From Candidatus Moraniibacteriota bacterium (lineage in GTDB: Bacteria > Patescibacteriota > Minisyncoccia > Moranbacterales > UBA1568), in contig JACPGV010000010.1 in NCBI GenBank assembly GCA_016182385.1, positions 1 to 37,599 of the forward strand: a DNA stretch of 37,599 bases. The letters run 5' to 3'. Made by a program: the position numbers and the translations under genes. Position 1 is the first letter of the stretch. Each line of letters opens with the position of its first letter. Positions 1 to 6,889 of this stretch are shown piece by piece. The notes beneath the pieces were generated by a model, which was not told where the DNA came from, searched no databases, and saw only the letters and a program-made list of their open reading frames with translations.

Positions 1-94
1 AAGCCCGGCCTATCTTTCGAAAAGAGTAACCTTTTTCCAAAAGAATAGCTATCTCTAGGCGTTCTACTCGCTTCAATTTTTGTTTCTTTTTCAT
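1..94 (-). CDS. IS30-family transposase, N-terminal fragment (partial)
   Basis: Partial gene that starts at the ATG complementary to 92-94 and runs off the left window edge after 31 codons. The peptide is Lys-rich at its start and then reads ERLEIAILLEKGYSFRKIGRA, the N-terminal helix-turn-helix of IS30-family transposases, which binds the element's inverted repeats. The DDE catalytic domain would lie outside the window. Too short to show whether this copy is intact. It could belong to the same IS type as the C-terminal fragment at 37477-37599. Confidence 0.75.
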   Translation of the reverse strand, partial: MKKKQKLKRVERLEIAILLEKGYSFRKIGRA

Positions 95-124
95 ACTGAC
101 ACTCTACCTCAGAGTGTCCTAATT
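1..124 (-). mobile_element. IS30-family insertion sequence, 5' end, cut by the window edge
   Basis: Left-edge fragment of an insertion sequence on the minus strand. It holds the first codons of an IS30-type transposase (94 down to 1) and, outside them, a 12-bp terminal sequence (113-124). On the minus strand this reads AATTAGGACACT, identical to the terminal sequence of the right-edge element (37475-37486). The two together look like the left and right inverted repeats of one IS type. Between the repeat and the start codon is a small hairpin (arms about 99-105 and 111-117). The element boundary is inferred from the shared repeat only. Confidence 0.75.
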
Positions 125-160
125 CAGAACGGAATGAATGTAGCAATTGATCCACAGGGG

Positions 161-183
161 GAATGAGATGTTTTTTCTCATTC
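161..183 (+). terminator. Hairpin followed by a T-rich run, leader of the 215-457 gene
   Basis: Eight-base arms GAATGAGA (161-168) and TCTCATTC (176-183) are perfect inverted repeats around a T-rich loop. A pyrimidine/T-rich stretch to about 198 follows. It looks like a weak intrinsic terminator. Lying between the IS end and the SD of the next gene, it could insulate that gene from read-through or act as an attenuator. Confidence 0.4.
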
Positions 184-214
184 TGTTCTTTTTTCTCACG
201 AAGGAGATTACATC

Positions 215-457
215 ATGTATTTCCCAAGCTATGAAGCCAAAAGAAATGGCTTGCGTGGCGCGCGCGTGAGATGCGTTCATTGTACGATGTTTCTCTTCGG
301 CAGTGACGCGATCGAGGATGATGGAAAGTACTATCATCCCAGTTGTTTCAGGCGCAATCAAAACGAAAAAAAAGAAAATGCTGCTCGTACGATTATTCGA
401 TTGGTTCATTCCGCGGAAATCGTTTCCGGCCCCGTTCCAAAACGGGAGGCAGCGTAA
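215..457 (+). CDS. Small Cys-rich (zinc-ribbon/LIM-like) protein, 80 aa
   Basis: Unrecognised small protein. It has a CVHC pair near residues 20-23 and a YYHPSC motif near 39-44, so CxxC followed by HxxC about 18 residues later, a pattern that could hold one zinc ion. The rest is basic, with no signal peptide or membrane segment. The start is well supported: AAGGAG at 201-206 lies 8 nt before the ATG, one of the few strong SD sequences here. The gene stands alone, between an IS end and an intrinsic terminator (480-509). Zinc binding is inferred from residue spacing; function unknown. Confidence 0.65.
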   Translation: MYFPSYEAKRNGLRGARVRCVHCTMFLFGSDAIEDDGKYYHPSCFRRNQNEKKENAARTIIRLVHSAEIVSGPVPKREAA

Positions 458-479
458 GCATGTGCCAGCAAATTAAGCG

Positions 480-509
480 CGGGAGGCGGATGTTTCGGCC
501 TCCCGTTTT
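480..509 (+). terminator. Intrinsic terminator
   Basis: Perfect 8-bp stem CGGGAGGC (480-487) with GCCTCCCG (498-505) followed by TTTTCTTTT. It ends transcription of the 215-457 gene. Confidence 0.85.
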
Positions 510-524
510 CTTTTGTTTTGGTGG

Positions 525-530
525 TATACT
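525..530 (+). promoter_or_regulatory. Candidate -10 box (TATACT) of the 558-755 gene
   Basis: TATACT at 525-530 lies just after the terminator and about 28 nt before the ATG at 558. No convincing -35 box lies at the usual distance, so the call is weak. Confidence 0.3.
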
Positions 531-557
531 ATAAAAGGTAAGAGGTAATTTTTTTGT

Positions 558-755
558 ATGGACGAAGAAACAATAAAAAAATTGGAAATATGCGAAAAGA
601 AAATTGATGCGGTCTATGTATCGGTTGAAAAGACAAGGAGATATTTTCTTTGGACGCTTGTGCTGACGCTCGTGATGTTTTTTCTTCCCTTGGTCGGTCT
701 TATATTTGTCATACCGTTTTTCTTGAATATTTTCTCGGGTCTTCTCGGTATGTAG
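558..755 (+). CDS. Small membrane protein, 65 aa
   Basis: A short acidic/basic N-terminal helix (residues 1-28) is followed by two close hydrophobic stretches (about 30-48 and 50-64) that would form a membrane hairpin. I recognise the layout as a small conserved hypothetical protein common in Patescibacteria, but no function is known to me. The ATG has no good SD. It lies between the terminator at 480-509 and hpf, 49 nt upstream of hpf, and may have its own promoter. Confidence 0.7.
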   Translation: MDEETIKKLEICEKKIDAVYVSVEKTRRYFLWTLVLTLVMFFLPLVGLIFVIPFFLNIFSGLLGM

Positions 756-766
756 AAGTCGTGGTG

Positions 767-772
767 TATAAT
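767..772 (+). promoter_or_regulatory. Candidate -10 box (TATAAT) of hpf
   Basis: A perfect TATAAT at 767-772, preceded by GTG, lies 32 nt before the hpf ATG. The region 17 nt upstream does not resemble TTGACA. This could be a promoter that relies mostly on its -10 box. Confidence 0.4.
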
Positions 773-804
773 GAAGAAGAAATAATCAGTAAATCAGAAA
801 AATT

Positions 805-1155
805 ATGAATACGCGGTTTTTATCGAAAGGGATGGAGATTGATGAACAAACAAAAGAATATATCTTGAAACGGTTGGAGCGAGTCGCTAAATTGGTAGAC
901 GAAGTCAGCGAGTTTGAGGTAGAAGTGGATCGTGATAAAAAAGGAAAGATTCGTGTTGAAATAATGATCAAAACTCCTCATAATTTGTACCGCGCCGAAG
1001 AGGTATCGGTGAGTGTCGCGGGCTCGACGGATATGGTAATTGATAAGTTGGAAAAAGAAATTGATAAGAAAAAAAATAAAAATCGTGATTTGAAACTTCG
1101 CGGCAAGCGTTCGATCAAGAAGAAACTTGTTGTTGACGCATCAGCTCGATTTTGA
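805..1155 (+). CDS. hpf: Ribosome hibernation-promoting factor, short HPF/RaiA type (116 aa)
   Basis: Member of the HPF/RaiA family, which binds the 30S decoding region in starved or stationary cells and silences ribosomes. The N-terminal part has the family layout: a short beta strand, then the helix MEIDEQTKEYILKRLERV (residues 10-27), a strand rich in Glu/Val/Asp, and a second helix from about residue 75 to 90. The basic tail KKKNKNRDLKLRGKRSIKKK suits rRNA contact. At 116 aa it is the short form, without the dimerisation domain of long HPF. It sits directly upstream of secA, a common bacterial arrangement. No SD before the ATG. An intrinsic terminator follows at 1171-1199. Confidence 0.88.
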   Translation: MNTRFLSKGMEIDEQTKEYILKRLERVAKLVDEVSEFEVEVDRDKKGKIRVEIMIKTPHNLYRAEEVSVSVAGSTDMVIDKLEKEIDKKKNKNRDLKLRGKRSIKKKLVVDASARF

Positions 1156-1170
1156 TTGTTTTTCTTTGAG

Positions 1171-1199
1171 AAAGCCGGCCTTTGACGGTCGGCTTTTTG
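1171..1199 (+). terminator. Intrinsic terminator after hpf
   Basis: Arms AAAGCCGGCC (1171-1180) and GGTCGGCTTT (1187-1196) pair with one G.T wobble, followed by TTTGT. It separates hpf from secA. Confidence 0.8.
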
Positions 1200-1281
1200 T
1201 TTGATAAAATTGTTTTATTCAAGCCATATTTTTTCGGTTAAGGGTGAGGTAAATATTTTTGAATTTTGATACTTTTATTTT

Positions 1282-3927
1282 ATGGGATTTTTGGAAAAAT
1301 TATTTGGTTCCAATGAACGCGTAGTGGAGAAAGTACGACCGATAGCGGAAGAAGTGAATTCATTCGAAGAGACTGTGCGTGCGTTGTCTGATGATGACAT
1401 ACGCAAAAAAACGACGGAGTTGAAACAGCGTGTCGCCAGTGGTGTGGCTATTGATTCGGTATTACCGGAAGCGTACGCGGTAGTGCGGGAAGCGGCGCGG
1501 CGCGTTATCGGTGAACGACATTATGATGTACAGCTTTTGGGTGGCATCATGCTTCATCAGGGGAAAATTGCCGAGATGAAAACCGGTGAAGGAAAGACGC
1601 TTACTTCGACGTTACCGATTTACTTGAACGCGCTTACCGGCAAAGGAGTGCATGTCGTGACCGTGAATGATTATCTTGCCAAACGTGACTGCAATTGGAT
1701 GGGACGGGTGTTTGAATTTTTGGGGGTATCGACGGCGTGCATTGTCGGACAAGGTGTTTCTTATCGGTATACATCCAATGTCGAGGATGATGACGTGGTG
1801 AGTGTTGAGATGGAAAATCTGATTCCCGTGACGCGACGTGAGGCGTATGCCGCGGATATTACATACGGCACCAATAATGAATTCGGTTTTGATTATTTGC
1901 GCGATAATATGGTGTCATCGACAAGAGAGATGGTGCAGAGAGGATTGTACTTTGCCATTGTCGATGAAGTGGATTCCATTTTGATTGATGAGGCTCGTAC
2001 GCCGCTCATCATTTCCGCTCCTGATAGTGAGTCGACCGCATTGTATGAAAAGTTTGCCAAGATTATTCCTCGTTTGGTCGCGGAGAAGGACTATGTGGTT
2101 GATGAAAAAATGCGGGTGGTGACATTGACGGACGAAGGAATGAACCGTGTAGAGGAACTATTGGGAATGGGAAATATTTATGCGTCTGGTAATGTGCAGT
2201 ACGTGCATCACCTGGAACAATCGCTTAAGGCGCATATTATTTTTCGATTGGATCGGGATTACGTTGTCAAAGACGGACAGGTGATTATTGTCGATGATTT
2301 TACCGGACGTTTGCAACCGGGGCGACGATACAGCGAGGGATTGCATCAAGCGATTGAGGCAAAAGAAGGTGTTGCAGTGCAACGTGAATCACGTACCCTT
2401 GCTACGATCACGTTTCAGAACTATTTTCGTTTGTATGAGAAACTTTCCGGTATGACCGGTACGGCCACGACATCCGCGGAGGAGTTGGCCAAGGTCTATA
2501 AGCTTGATGTGGTGGAAATTCCGACCAACAAGACCATGGTGCGGCGTGATTTACCGGATATCGTTTATAAAACAGAAGAGGCAAAATTTCACGCTATCGT
2601 AGAAAAAGTAAAAGAAACAAACACGGCGGGACAGCCGATTCTTATCGGGACGGTAGCAATTGAAAAATCAGAATATTTGCACGAGCTTCTTTCGCGAGAA
2701 GGCGTCGTTCACGAGGTTTTGAACGCGAAAAATCATGAAAAAGAAGCGGCTATTATCGCCAAGGCCGGGCAGAAGGGGGCTGTGACGATCGCGACCAACA
2801 TGGCTGGCCGTGGAACGGATATTAAACTGGGTGATGGTGTGCGTGAATTGGGCGGACTTATGATTATTGGTACCGAACGTCATGAAGCGCGGCGTATCGA
2901 TAATCAGCTTCGCGGTCGCGCCGGGCGTCAGGGTGATCCGGGCGTGTCGCAGTTTTATGTGTCGCTTGAGGATGAGCTCATGCGACGATTCGGTGGTGAC
3001 AAAATGAAAAGCATGATGACCTCTCTCGGATTGCCTGAGAACGAACCGATTCAAAATGCTCTTATTTCCAAAACTATTGAAAGCGCGCAATCCAAGATTG
3101 AGGGATTTAATTTTGATATTCGTAAACACGTGCTCGAATATGATGACGTAATGAATAAACAGCGTGAGGTTGTCTATCGTAAACGTCGCGCGATACTTGA
3201 GTTTTCTCAGTTTCGTGATGAAACCATGCGATTGATTGAAGAAGAATTTGATCACGTGATCAGCTTTCATACAGCAACCGAAGAGGCGGAATGGAATATG
3301 AAGAGTATTGCCGCGGAAGTCAATATGATGTTTCCGAGTCTTAATGAACAAGAAGCAGAGAAACGATTAGAGGTGATCCGTGATGATCGCTCCAAGGATG
3401 AAGTGGAGAAAAAGGGATTGATATTGGGATATATTATTGACGAAGCGAAAAAAGTCTATAGTGAAAAAGAAACTCTTTTTGGAAAAGAGACGTGGAATGC
3501 GTTGCAGAAGGCTGTGTATATGCGTTCACTTGATCAATTATGGATGAATCATCTTGATGAGATTGATTATTTGCGTCAGGGTATCGGACTTCGCGGTTAT
3601 GGACAGCGTGATCCGCTTATTGAATACAAACGAGAAGCGTATGATCTCTTTCTCGGTCTTATGGATACGGTGCGGAAGACGTATCTTATGACGATTCTCA
3701 AAATTAATCCGACAAGTAAAACAGAAGAAAAAGAAACTCCTCGGGTGATGGAGTTTCGTGGCGCGGATGAGAATATGGAACAGTTTCGTGGTGTGCAGGA
3801 AAGCGGCGGGGCAAATACGGGTGATGTGCCGGTCCAGAAACCGATTGTAAATCAAAACGTCATCGGCCGCAACGATCCGTGTCCGTGCGGCAGCGGCAAG
3901 AAGTATAAGAAGTGTCATGGGAAGTAG
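1282..3927 (+). CDS. secA: Preprotein translocase ATPase SecA (881 aa)
   Basis: Motor ATPase of the Sec pathway; it pushes unfolded secretory proteins through SecYEG. Walker A GEGKT lies at residues 102-106 and the DEVDSILIDEARTP helicase motif begins near 228. NMAGRGTDIKLG marks the second nucleotide-binding domain. The C-terminus has the zinc-binding motif CPCGSGKKYKKCH, which contacts SecB or the ribosome in other bacteria. An acidic insert of about 25 residues lies near 160-187, before the YAADITYGTNNEFGFDYLRDNM region; such inserts occur in other SecA proteins. Length is normal. The ATG has no SD. Because hpf ends in a terminator, secA probably has its own promoter; TTGATA at 1201-1206 is a possible -35 but no clear -10 follows. 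Confidence 0.98.
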   Translation: MGFLEKLFGSNERVVEKVRPIAEEVNSFEETVRALSDDDIRKKTTELKQRVASGVAIDSVLPEAYAVVREAARRVIGERHYDVQLLGGIMLHQGKIAEMKTGEGKTLTSTLPIYLNALTGKGVHVVTVNDYLAKRDCNWMGRVFEFLGVSTACIVGQGVSYRYTSNVEDDDVVSVEMENLIPVTRREAYAADITYGTNNEFGFDYLRDNMVSSTREMVQRGLYFAIVDEVDSILIDEARTPLIISAPDSESTALYEKFAKIIPRLVAEKDYVVDEKMRVVTLTDEGMNRVEELLGMGNIYASGNVQYVHHLEQSLKAHIIFRLDRDYVVKDGQVIIVDDFTGRLQPGRRYSEGLHQAIEAKEGVAVQRESRTLATITFQNYFRLYEKLSGMTGTATTSAEELAKVYKLDVVEIPTNKTMVRRDLPDIVYKTEEAKFHAIVEKVKETNTAGQPILIGTVAIEKSEYLHELLSREGVVHEVLNAKNHEKEAAIIAKAGQKGAVTIATNMAGRGTDIKLGDGVRELGGLMIIGTERHEARRIDNQLRGRAGRQGDPGVSQFYVSLEDELMRRFGGDKMKSMMTSLGLPENEPIQNALISKTIESAQSKIEGFNFDIRKHVLEYDDVMNKQREVVYRKRRAILEFSQFRDETMRLIEEEFDHVISFHTATEEAEWNMKSIAAEVNMMFPSLNEQEAEKRLEVIRDDRSKDEVEKKGLILGYIIDEAKKVYSEKETLFGKETWNALQKAVYMRSLDQLWMNHLDEIDYLRQGIGLRGYGQRDPLIEYKREAYDLFLGLMDTVRKTYLMTILKINPTSKTEEKETPRVMEFRGADENMEQFRGVQESGGANTGDVPVQKPIVNQNVIGRNDPCPCGSGKKYKKCHGK

Positions 3928-3931
3928 ACAT

Positions 3932-4411
3932 ATGGAATATCTAAAGGAACAACAGGAAAAAGAAGCAATTTTGTGGATGGATAAAGCAGCTATGGTTGCC
4001 AAAAGAGCTCTTTGTCTTAAGTCAAAGTGTGGTACGGTAATCGTAAAAGATGGAGAAATAATTGGAGAAGGATATAACGCGCCTCCATTGGATCAAGAAG
4101 AGAACAGGGTGTGTAATAAGGAAGTTAGTTTTGGAAAACCAAAATACGATAGGACGTGTTGTATGCATGCCGAATGGCGAGCAATTATTGATGCCCTGAG
4201 AAGAAACCCGGAGAGAGTGAAAGGATCAAAACTTTATTTTATTCGGGTTGATGAGAATGGAGAGGGTAAAAAATCAGGTAAACCATATTGCACGGTATGT
4301 AGTCGCATGGCCCTAGATGTCGGGATTGCATATTTTCTTTTGTGGCACGAGATGGGGGTCTGTGAATACCCAACAGATGAGTATAACCAACTATCATACG
4401 CACCTGAATAA
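3932..4411 (+). CDS. dCMP/cytidine deaminase-family protein (159 aa)
   Basis: Zinc-dependent nucleotide deaminase, probably acting on dCMP or a related cytosine nucleotide. With the start at 3932, the catalytic HAE motif is at residues 79-81 (His zinc ligand, Glu proton shuttle) and the zinc-binding pair PYCTVC has Cys120 and Cys123. Further cysteines at 61, 76 and 77 lie before HAE, as in dCMP deaminases with a second zinc site. The reading frame is open from an ATG at 3917 inside secA, but 3932, 4 nt after the secA stop with a GGAAG stretch before it, is the more likely start. It is probably co-transcribed with secA. Substrate is inferred from the family. Confidence 0.8.
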   Translation: MEYLKEQQEKEAILWMDKAAMVAKRALCLKSKCGTVIVKDGEIIGEGYNAPPLDQEENRVCNKEVSFGKPKYDRTCCMHAEWRAIIDALRRNPERVKGSKLYFIRVDENGEGKKSGKPYCTVCSRMALDVGIAYFLLWHEMGVCEYPTDEYNQLSYAPE

Positions 4412-4421
4412 ACTTCTTAGA

Positions 4422-4447
4422 TACTTAGAGGCTAAACCTCCAAGTAA
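4422..4447. repeat. Perfect 26-bp inverted repeat, left copy
   Basis: The exact reverse complement of these 26 bases occurs at 5417-5442. Each copy is itself a hairpin (8-bp stem with one G.T pair, 5-nt loop TTTAG/CTAAA). The copies bracket the HD and DUF1653 genes. They may be bidirectional terminators, a REP-like element or cassette ends. Confidence 0.85.
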
Positions 4448-4510
4448 AATTCGAATAAAAATGAAAAGGTGCTTTTGATTTCTTTCTTAAGGGTAATTAT
4501 AAAAAGTTCC

Positions 4511-5176
4511 ATGGTATTTGAAAAAAATCATCAAGAGAGTATTGACGCGACAAAGGCGTTTATGGAAGAGACTTTGGCGGGTGCGGAGGGGAGTCATGAT
4601 GTTTGGCATATCCGGCGCGTCCACACGATGGCCAAGCGCATCGCGGCCGAAGAGGGCGCGGACAGACTCGTCGTCGAGTTGGGCGCGCTTCTCCATGATA
4701 TCGCTGATGCGAAGTTTCATAATGGCGACGACGAGATCGGACCGCGGAAGGCGAAAGAGTTTCTTGAGAGCATCGGTGTTGAAGAATCGGTTGTCGAGCA
4801 CGTCGAGAATATCATCCGGAACATCTCGTTTCGGAAAAGTCTTGAAGGTCAGGAGTTCCGGTCGCTTGAGCTCGATGTCGTGCAGGACGCGGATCGTCTC
4901 GATGCGCTCGGCGCTATCGGCATCGCGCGGACATTCGCCTATAATGGTGCCAAAGGTCGGCAACTCTACGATCCGGCGATCAAACCGAATCTCCATATGA
5001 CGAAGGAGGAGTACAAGGCAAGCACCGCCCCGACCGTCAATCATTTCTACGAGAAACTTTTGCTTTTGAAGGATCGGATGAATACGGCTACGGGTCGGCG
5101 ACTCGCTGAGGGGCGGCACGTGTTTATGGAACAATATCTCGAAGAGTTCTATGATGAATGGGAAGGAAAAATATGA
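4511..5176 (+). CDS. HD-domain phosphohydrolase, YedJ-like (221 aa)
   Basis: Metal-dependent HD-superfamily phosphohydrolase of unknown substrate. With the start at 4511 the conserved residues are HDVWHIRRV (His29, His33), the LLHD pair (His62-Asp63) and VVQDADRLDALGAIGIAR in the second half, together the signature of the YedJ-type subfamily. The frame is open from 4469, but the segment before 4511 has no family similarity. No SD is visible at either start. The gene overlaps the next one by ATGA (5173-5176), so the two are translationally coupled. It looks more GC-rich and codon-biased than the deaminase gene upstream, and the pair is bracketed by inverted repeats, which suggests possible acquisition as a unit. 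Confidence 0.82.
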   Translation: MVFEKNHQESIDATKAFMEETLAGAEGSHDVWHIRRVHTMAKRIAAEEGADRLVVELGALLHDIADAKFHNGDDEIGPRKAKEFLESIGVEESVVEHVENIIRNISFRKSLEGQEFRSLELDVVQDADRLDALGAIGIARTFAYNGAKGRQLYDPAIKPNLHMTKEEYKASTAPTVNHFYEKLLLLKDRMNTATGRRLAEGRHVFMEQYLEEFYDEWEGKI

Positions 5177-5394
5177 AATTTGGTATCTATGAACACTACA
5201 AGAAGAAACGTTACCGGGCGATCGGGGTGGCTCGACACAGTGAGACCATGGAAGAGATGGTAGTGTATCAAGCACTTTATGATTCTAAAGAATTTGGCGA
5301 TCAAGCATTTTGGGTTCGTCCGAAGGCGCTGTTTCTTGAAGAGATCGAGATAGATGGTAGGCGCGTTCCGCGTTTCCGATATATTGGCGAGTAG
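5173..5394 (+). CDS. DUF1653 family protein (73 aa)
   Basis: Small protein with the DUF1653 layout: YEHYKKKRYRAIGVARHSET at the N-terminus, then VVYQALY, WVRP and a C-terminal RVPRFRYIGE. The family is a small beta-rich fold often found beside or fused to other enzymes; its function is not established. The start at 5173 overlaps the HD gene's stop as ATGA; an ATG at 5158 in the same frame lies inside that gene and is less likely. The coupling to a phosphohydrolase suggests a shared task. Confidence 0.82.
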   Translation: MKFGIYEHYKKKRYRAIGVARHSETMEEMVVYQALYDSKEFGDQAFWVRPKALFLEEIEIDGRRVPRFRYIGE

Positions 5395-5416
5395 AGCATA
5401 AAAATCCTTAGGATAA

Positions 5417-5442
5417 TTACTTGGAGGTTTAGCCTCTAAGTA
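5417..5442. repeat. Perfect 26-bp inverted repeat, right copy
   Basis: Exact reverse complement of 4422-4447. It follows the DUF1653 stop by 22 nt and directly abuts the T-run of the minus-strand terminator at 5441-5478. Confidence 0.85.
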
Positions 5443-5478
5443 AAAATAAATAAAAACCTTTAGCGTGGCGCTAAAGGT
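5441..5478 (-). terminator. Intrinsic terminator, minus strand
   Basis: A perfect 10-bp stem (5456-5465 with 5469-5478, 3-nt loop). On the minus strand it is followed by TTTTATTTATTTTTA, a classic T-run. On the plus strand it is followed by no T-run. No minus-strand protein gene lies upstream, so it most likely ends the RNA called at 5441-5613. Confidence 0.8.
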
Positions 5479-5613
5479 AAATGATCCTTATGATGACAGA
5501 AGGGAGAGCGAGGAGGGGAAGAAAGAGGGAATGAATTGAAAGCGTTGTTTCATGGTGAATGGTATCCGAAGCGGAATACCAGCGCACCCTTCTTCTTTTT
5601 CCCCAAACCTCGC
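5441..5613 (-). ncRNA. Candidate structured non-coding RNA, about 165-170 nt
   Basis: The gene-free stretch 5395-5650 folds as one unit on the minus strand. Outer arms GCGAGG (5508-5513) and CCTCGC (5608-5613) pair, then GGGGAA (5515-5520) with TTCCCC (5599-5604), then a bulged helix that closes at 5527-5529 with 5587-5589. Inside are two hairpins: TGAAA/TTTCA (5537-5552) and an 8-bp stem with one bulge (5561-5580). On the minus strand an extended -10 box (5620-5628) lies 7 nt before the first paired base, and the intrinsic terminator at 5441-5478 follows. The size and rod-like outer helix recall 6S RNA, but I cannot assign a family. A palindromic DNA region is the alternative. Confidence 0.55.
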
Positions 5614-5614
5614 A

Positions 5615-5642
5615 TTGGCAGTATAGCAGAAAATGCGATAAA
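5615..5642 (+). promoter_or_regulatory. Candidate promoter of the L,D-transpeptidase gene
   Basis: TTGGCA (5615-5620), a 16-nt spacer and GATAAA (5637-5642). The start would fall at or next to the ATG (5651), giving a leaderless mRNA. It overlaps the minus-strand promoter at 5620-5628, so the two could compete. Confidence 0.35.
5620..5628 (-). promoter_or_regulatory. Extended -10 promoter of the candidate ncRNA
   Basis: On the minus strand the sequence reads TGCTATACT, a TGn extended -10 box. The -35 region is weak (TTCTAA at 17 nt). The predicted start falls near 5613, the first base of the outer stem. Confidence 0.5.
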
Positions 5643-5650
5643 TTAGAAAT

Positions 5651-6553
5651 ATGAAAAAAATACTCTATTTTTTCGTTGTTTCGCTTTCGCTTTTTTTCGC
5701 TTCGATATTGTTGTGGCGTTCTCTTTCTTTTGAGAAAACGTTTTCGCAATCGGTAACTGTACAATCAGAGGTTACCAATCAGGATATGGCACTTCTTTTG
5801 CCACCACGGGTAGTATCTATTACTCCGGAAGATGGTACGCAAGATGTCGTCCTTGATATTGAAGATCCTCTAACGGTAGTTTTTGCGTCTTCAGTGAAGC
5901 AATGGTTTATTGATTTTCGCCTTGATCCGCCGGTGGAATTAGCATTTGAAAATAATGAGGAAAAAAATGTTTTTCGTGTTATTCCCAAAGAACCATTGCG
6001 TGATGGCACCACGTACACTCTTTCTTTGTCATATCGGCCACGGAAGATTGATCGAAGCGAGGAAGGAACAAAGTTTTTTGAACAACGCTTCACAACACTA
6101 CCGGCGCCGCCAACACAGTGGAGTGCCGATTTCGCACTTCGTTTAGCAGAAGCGAAACGTTTGACGCGACCAAAATACGTAGCAGGAAAATATATCGATA
6201 TCAATGTGAGTAGTCAGGTGATGACCATTTTTGAAAATGGTAAAGTACTGGAGAGCTACCTGATTTCTTCCGGTAAACCAGGAATGGATACGCCCAAAGG
6301 GGAGTATCATATTTACAATAAGGCCCCTCGTCCATGGTCAAAAAAATACGGTTTGTATATGCCGTATTGGATGGCACTCGTGGCGGATGGAAAATTTGGT
6401 ATACATGAATTACCCGAATGGCCTGGAGGATATAAAGAGGGGGTATCACATTTGGGTCGACCGGTTTCTCACGGATGTGTCCGTTTGGGTGTGGGAGCAG
6501 CCAAGAAAGTGTATGAATGGGCAGATCAAGGAACCGCGGTTTTTGTCTATTAA
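5651..6553 (+). CDS. L,D-transpeptidase (YkuD domain) with an Ig-like domain (300 aa)
   Basis: Envelope enzyme that cross-links peptidoglycan stem peptides or attaches proteins to them. An N-terminal membrane segment (residues 5-23) acts as signal or anchor. An Ig-like domain follows (about 50-150, opening PRVVSITPEDGTQDV, of the bacterial Big_5 type), then the YkuD domain (about 182-300). Its catalytic motif SHGCVRL has the nucleophile at Cys276 and His274, preceded by the conserved GIHELPEWPGG segment. It is complete and of normal size. Being leaderless or nearly so, it has no SD. It may form a unit with the small membrane gene 32 nt downstream. Confidence 0.93.
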   Translation: MKKILYFFVVSLSLFFASILLWRSLSFEKTFSQSVTVQSEVTNQDMALLLPPRVVSITPEDGTQDVVLDIEDPLTVVFASSVKQWFIDFRLDPPVELAFENNEEKNVFRVIPKEPLRDGTTYTLSLSYRPRKIDRSEEGTKFFEQRFTTLPAPPTQWSADFALRLAEAKRLTRPKYVAGKYIDINVSSQVMTIFENGKVLESYLISSGKPGMDTPKGEYHIYNKAPRPWSKKYGLYMPYWMALVADGKFGIHELPEWPGGYKEGVSHLGRPVSHGCVRLGVGAAKKVYEWADQGTAVFVY

Positions 6554-6585
6554 AAATATTTTAAATTGATTAAATCAAAGACAAT

Positions 6586-6792
6586 ATGCCATCAGATGCA
6601 TTTCTCTCGGCTTTTTGGCCACAGTTTTGGGCGAGTGTTGCCGCGACATTTTTTATCGCGACGGTTTCTATCGTTTTTGCCTATGCTATTCGTCTTCGCA
6701 TAGCGCGTATTTTTTGGCGTGCTGTGACATCAATAAAGAAAGGTGTTCTCGCGGAAGAAAACGCTCTGCGAGATCATTTGGAGAAAAAATAA
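6586..6792 (+). CDS. Small membrane protein, 68 aa
   Basis: Unrecognised. One hydrophobic segment (about residues 12-35) is followed by an amphipathic, basic and acidic C-terminal tail, so it is probably a single-pass inner-membrane protein with a cytoplasmic tail. It starts 32 nt after the L,D-transpeptidase stop and is probably co-transcribed with it. No clear SD. Confidence 0.55.
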   Translation: MPSDAFLSAFWPQFWASVAATFFIATVSIVFAYAIRLRIARIFWRAVTSIKKGVLAEENALRDHLEKK

Positions 6793-6842
6793 AATAGTGA
6801 CACGAATTGATGATCATGAGTTCGGGTAGCATTTTGGGATTA

Positions 6843-6871
6843 TTGATTTTTCTTTGGTTTGAGCCTATAAT
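6843..6871 (+). promoter_or_regulatory. Promoter of tRNA-Ala
   Basis: TTGATT (6843-6848), a 17-nt spacer and a perfect TATAAT (6866-6871). The predicted start is about 12 nt before the mature tRNA. Confidence 0.75.
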
Positions 6872-6889
6872 CGATTTCGTATATTATAT

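Noticed and set aside
2668-3351. Minus-strand frame of 227 codons inside secA
   Set aside because: Shadow of secA; no start signal and no recognisable domain.
4487-5275. Minus-strand frame of 262 codons antisense to the HD and DUF1653 genes
   Set aside because: Spans two genes with clear motifs and coupling on the plus strand; the translation is not protein-like.
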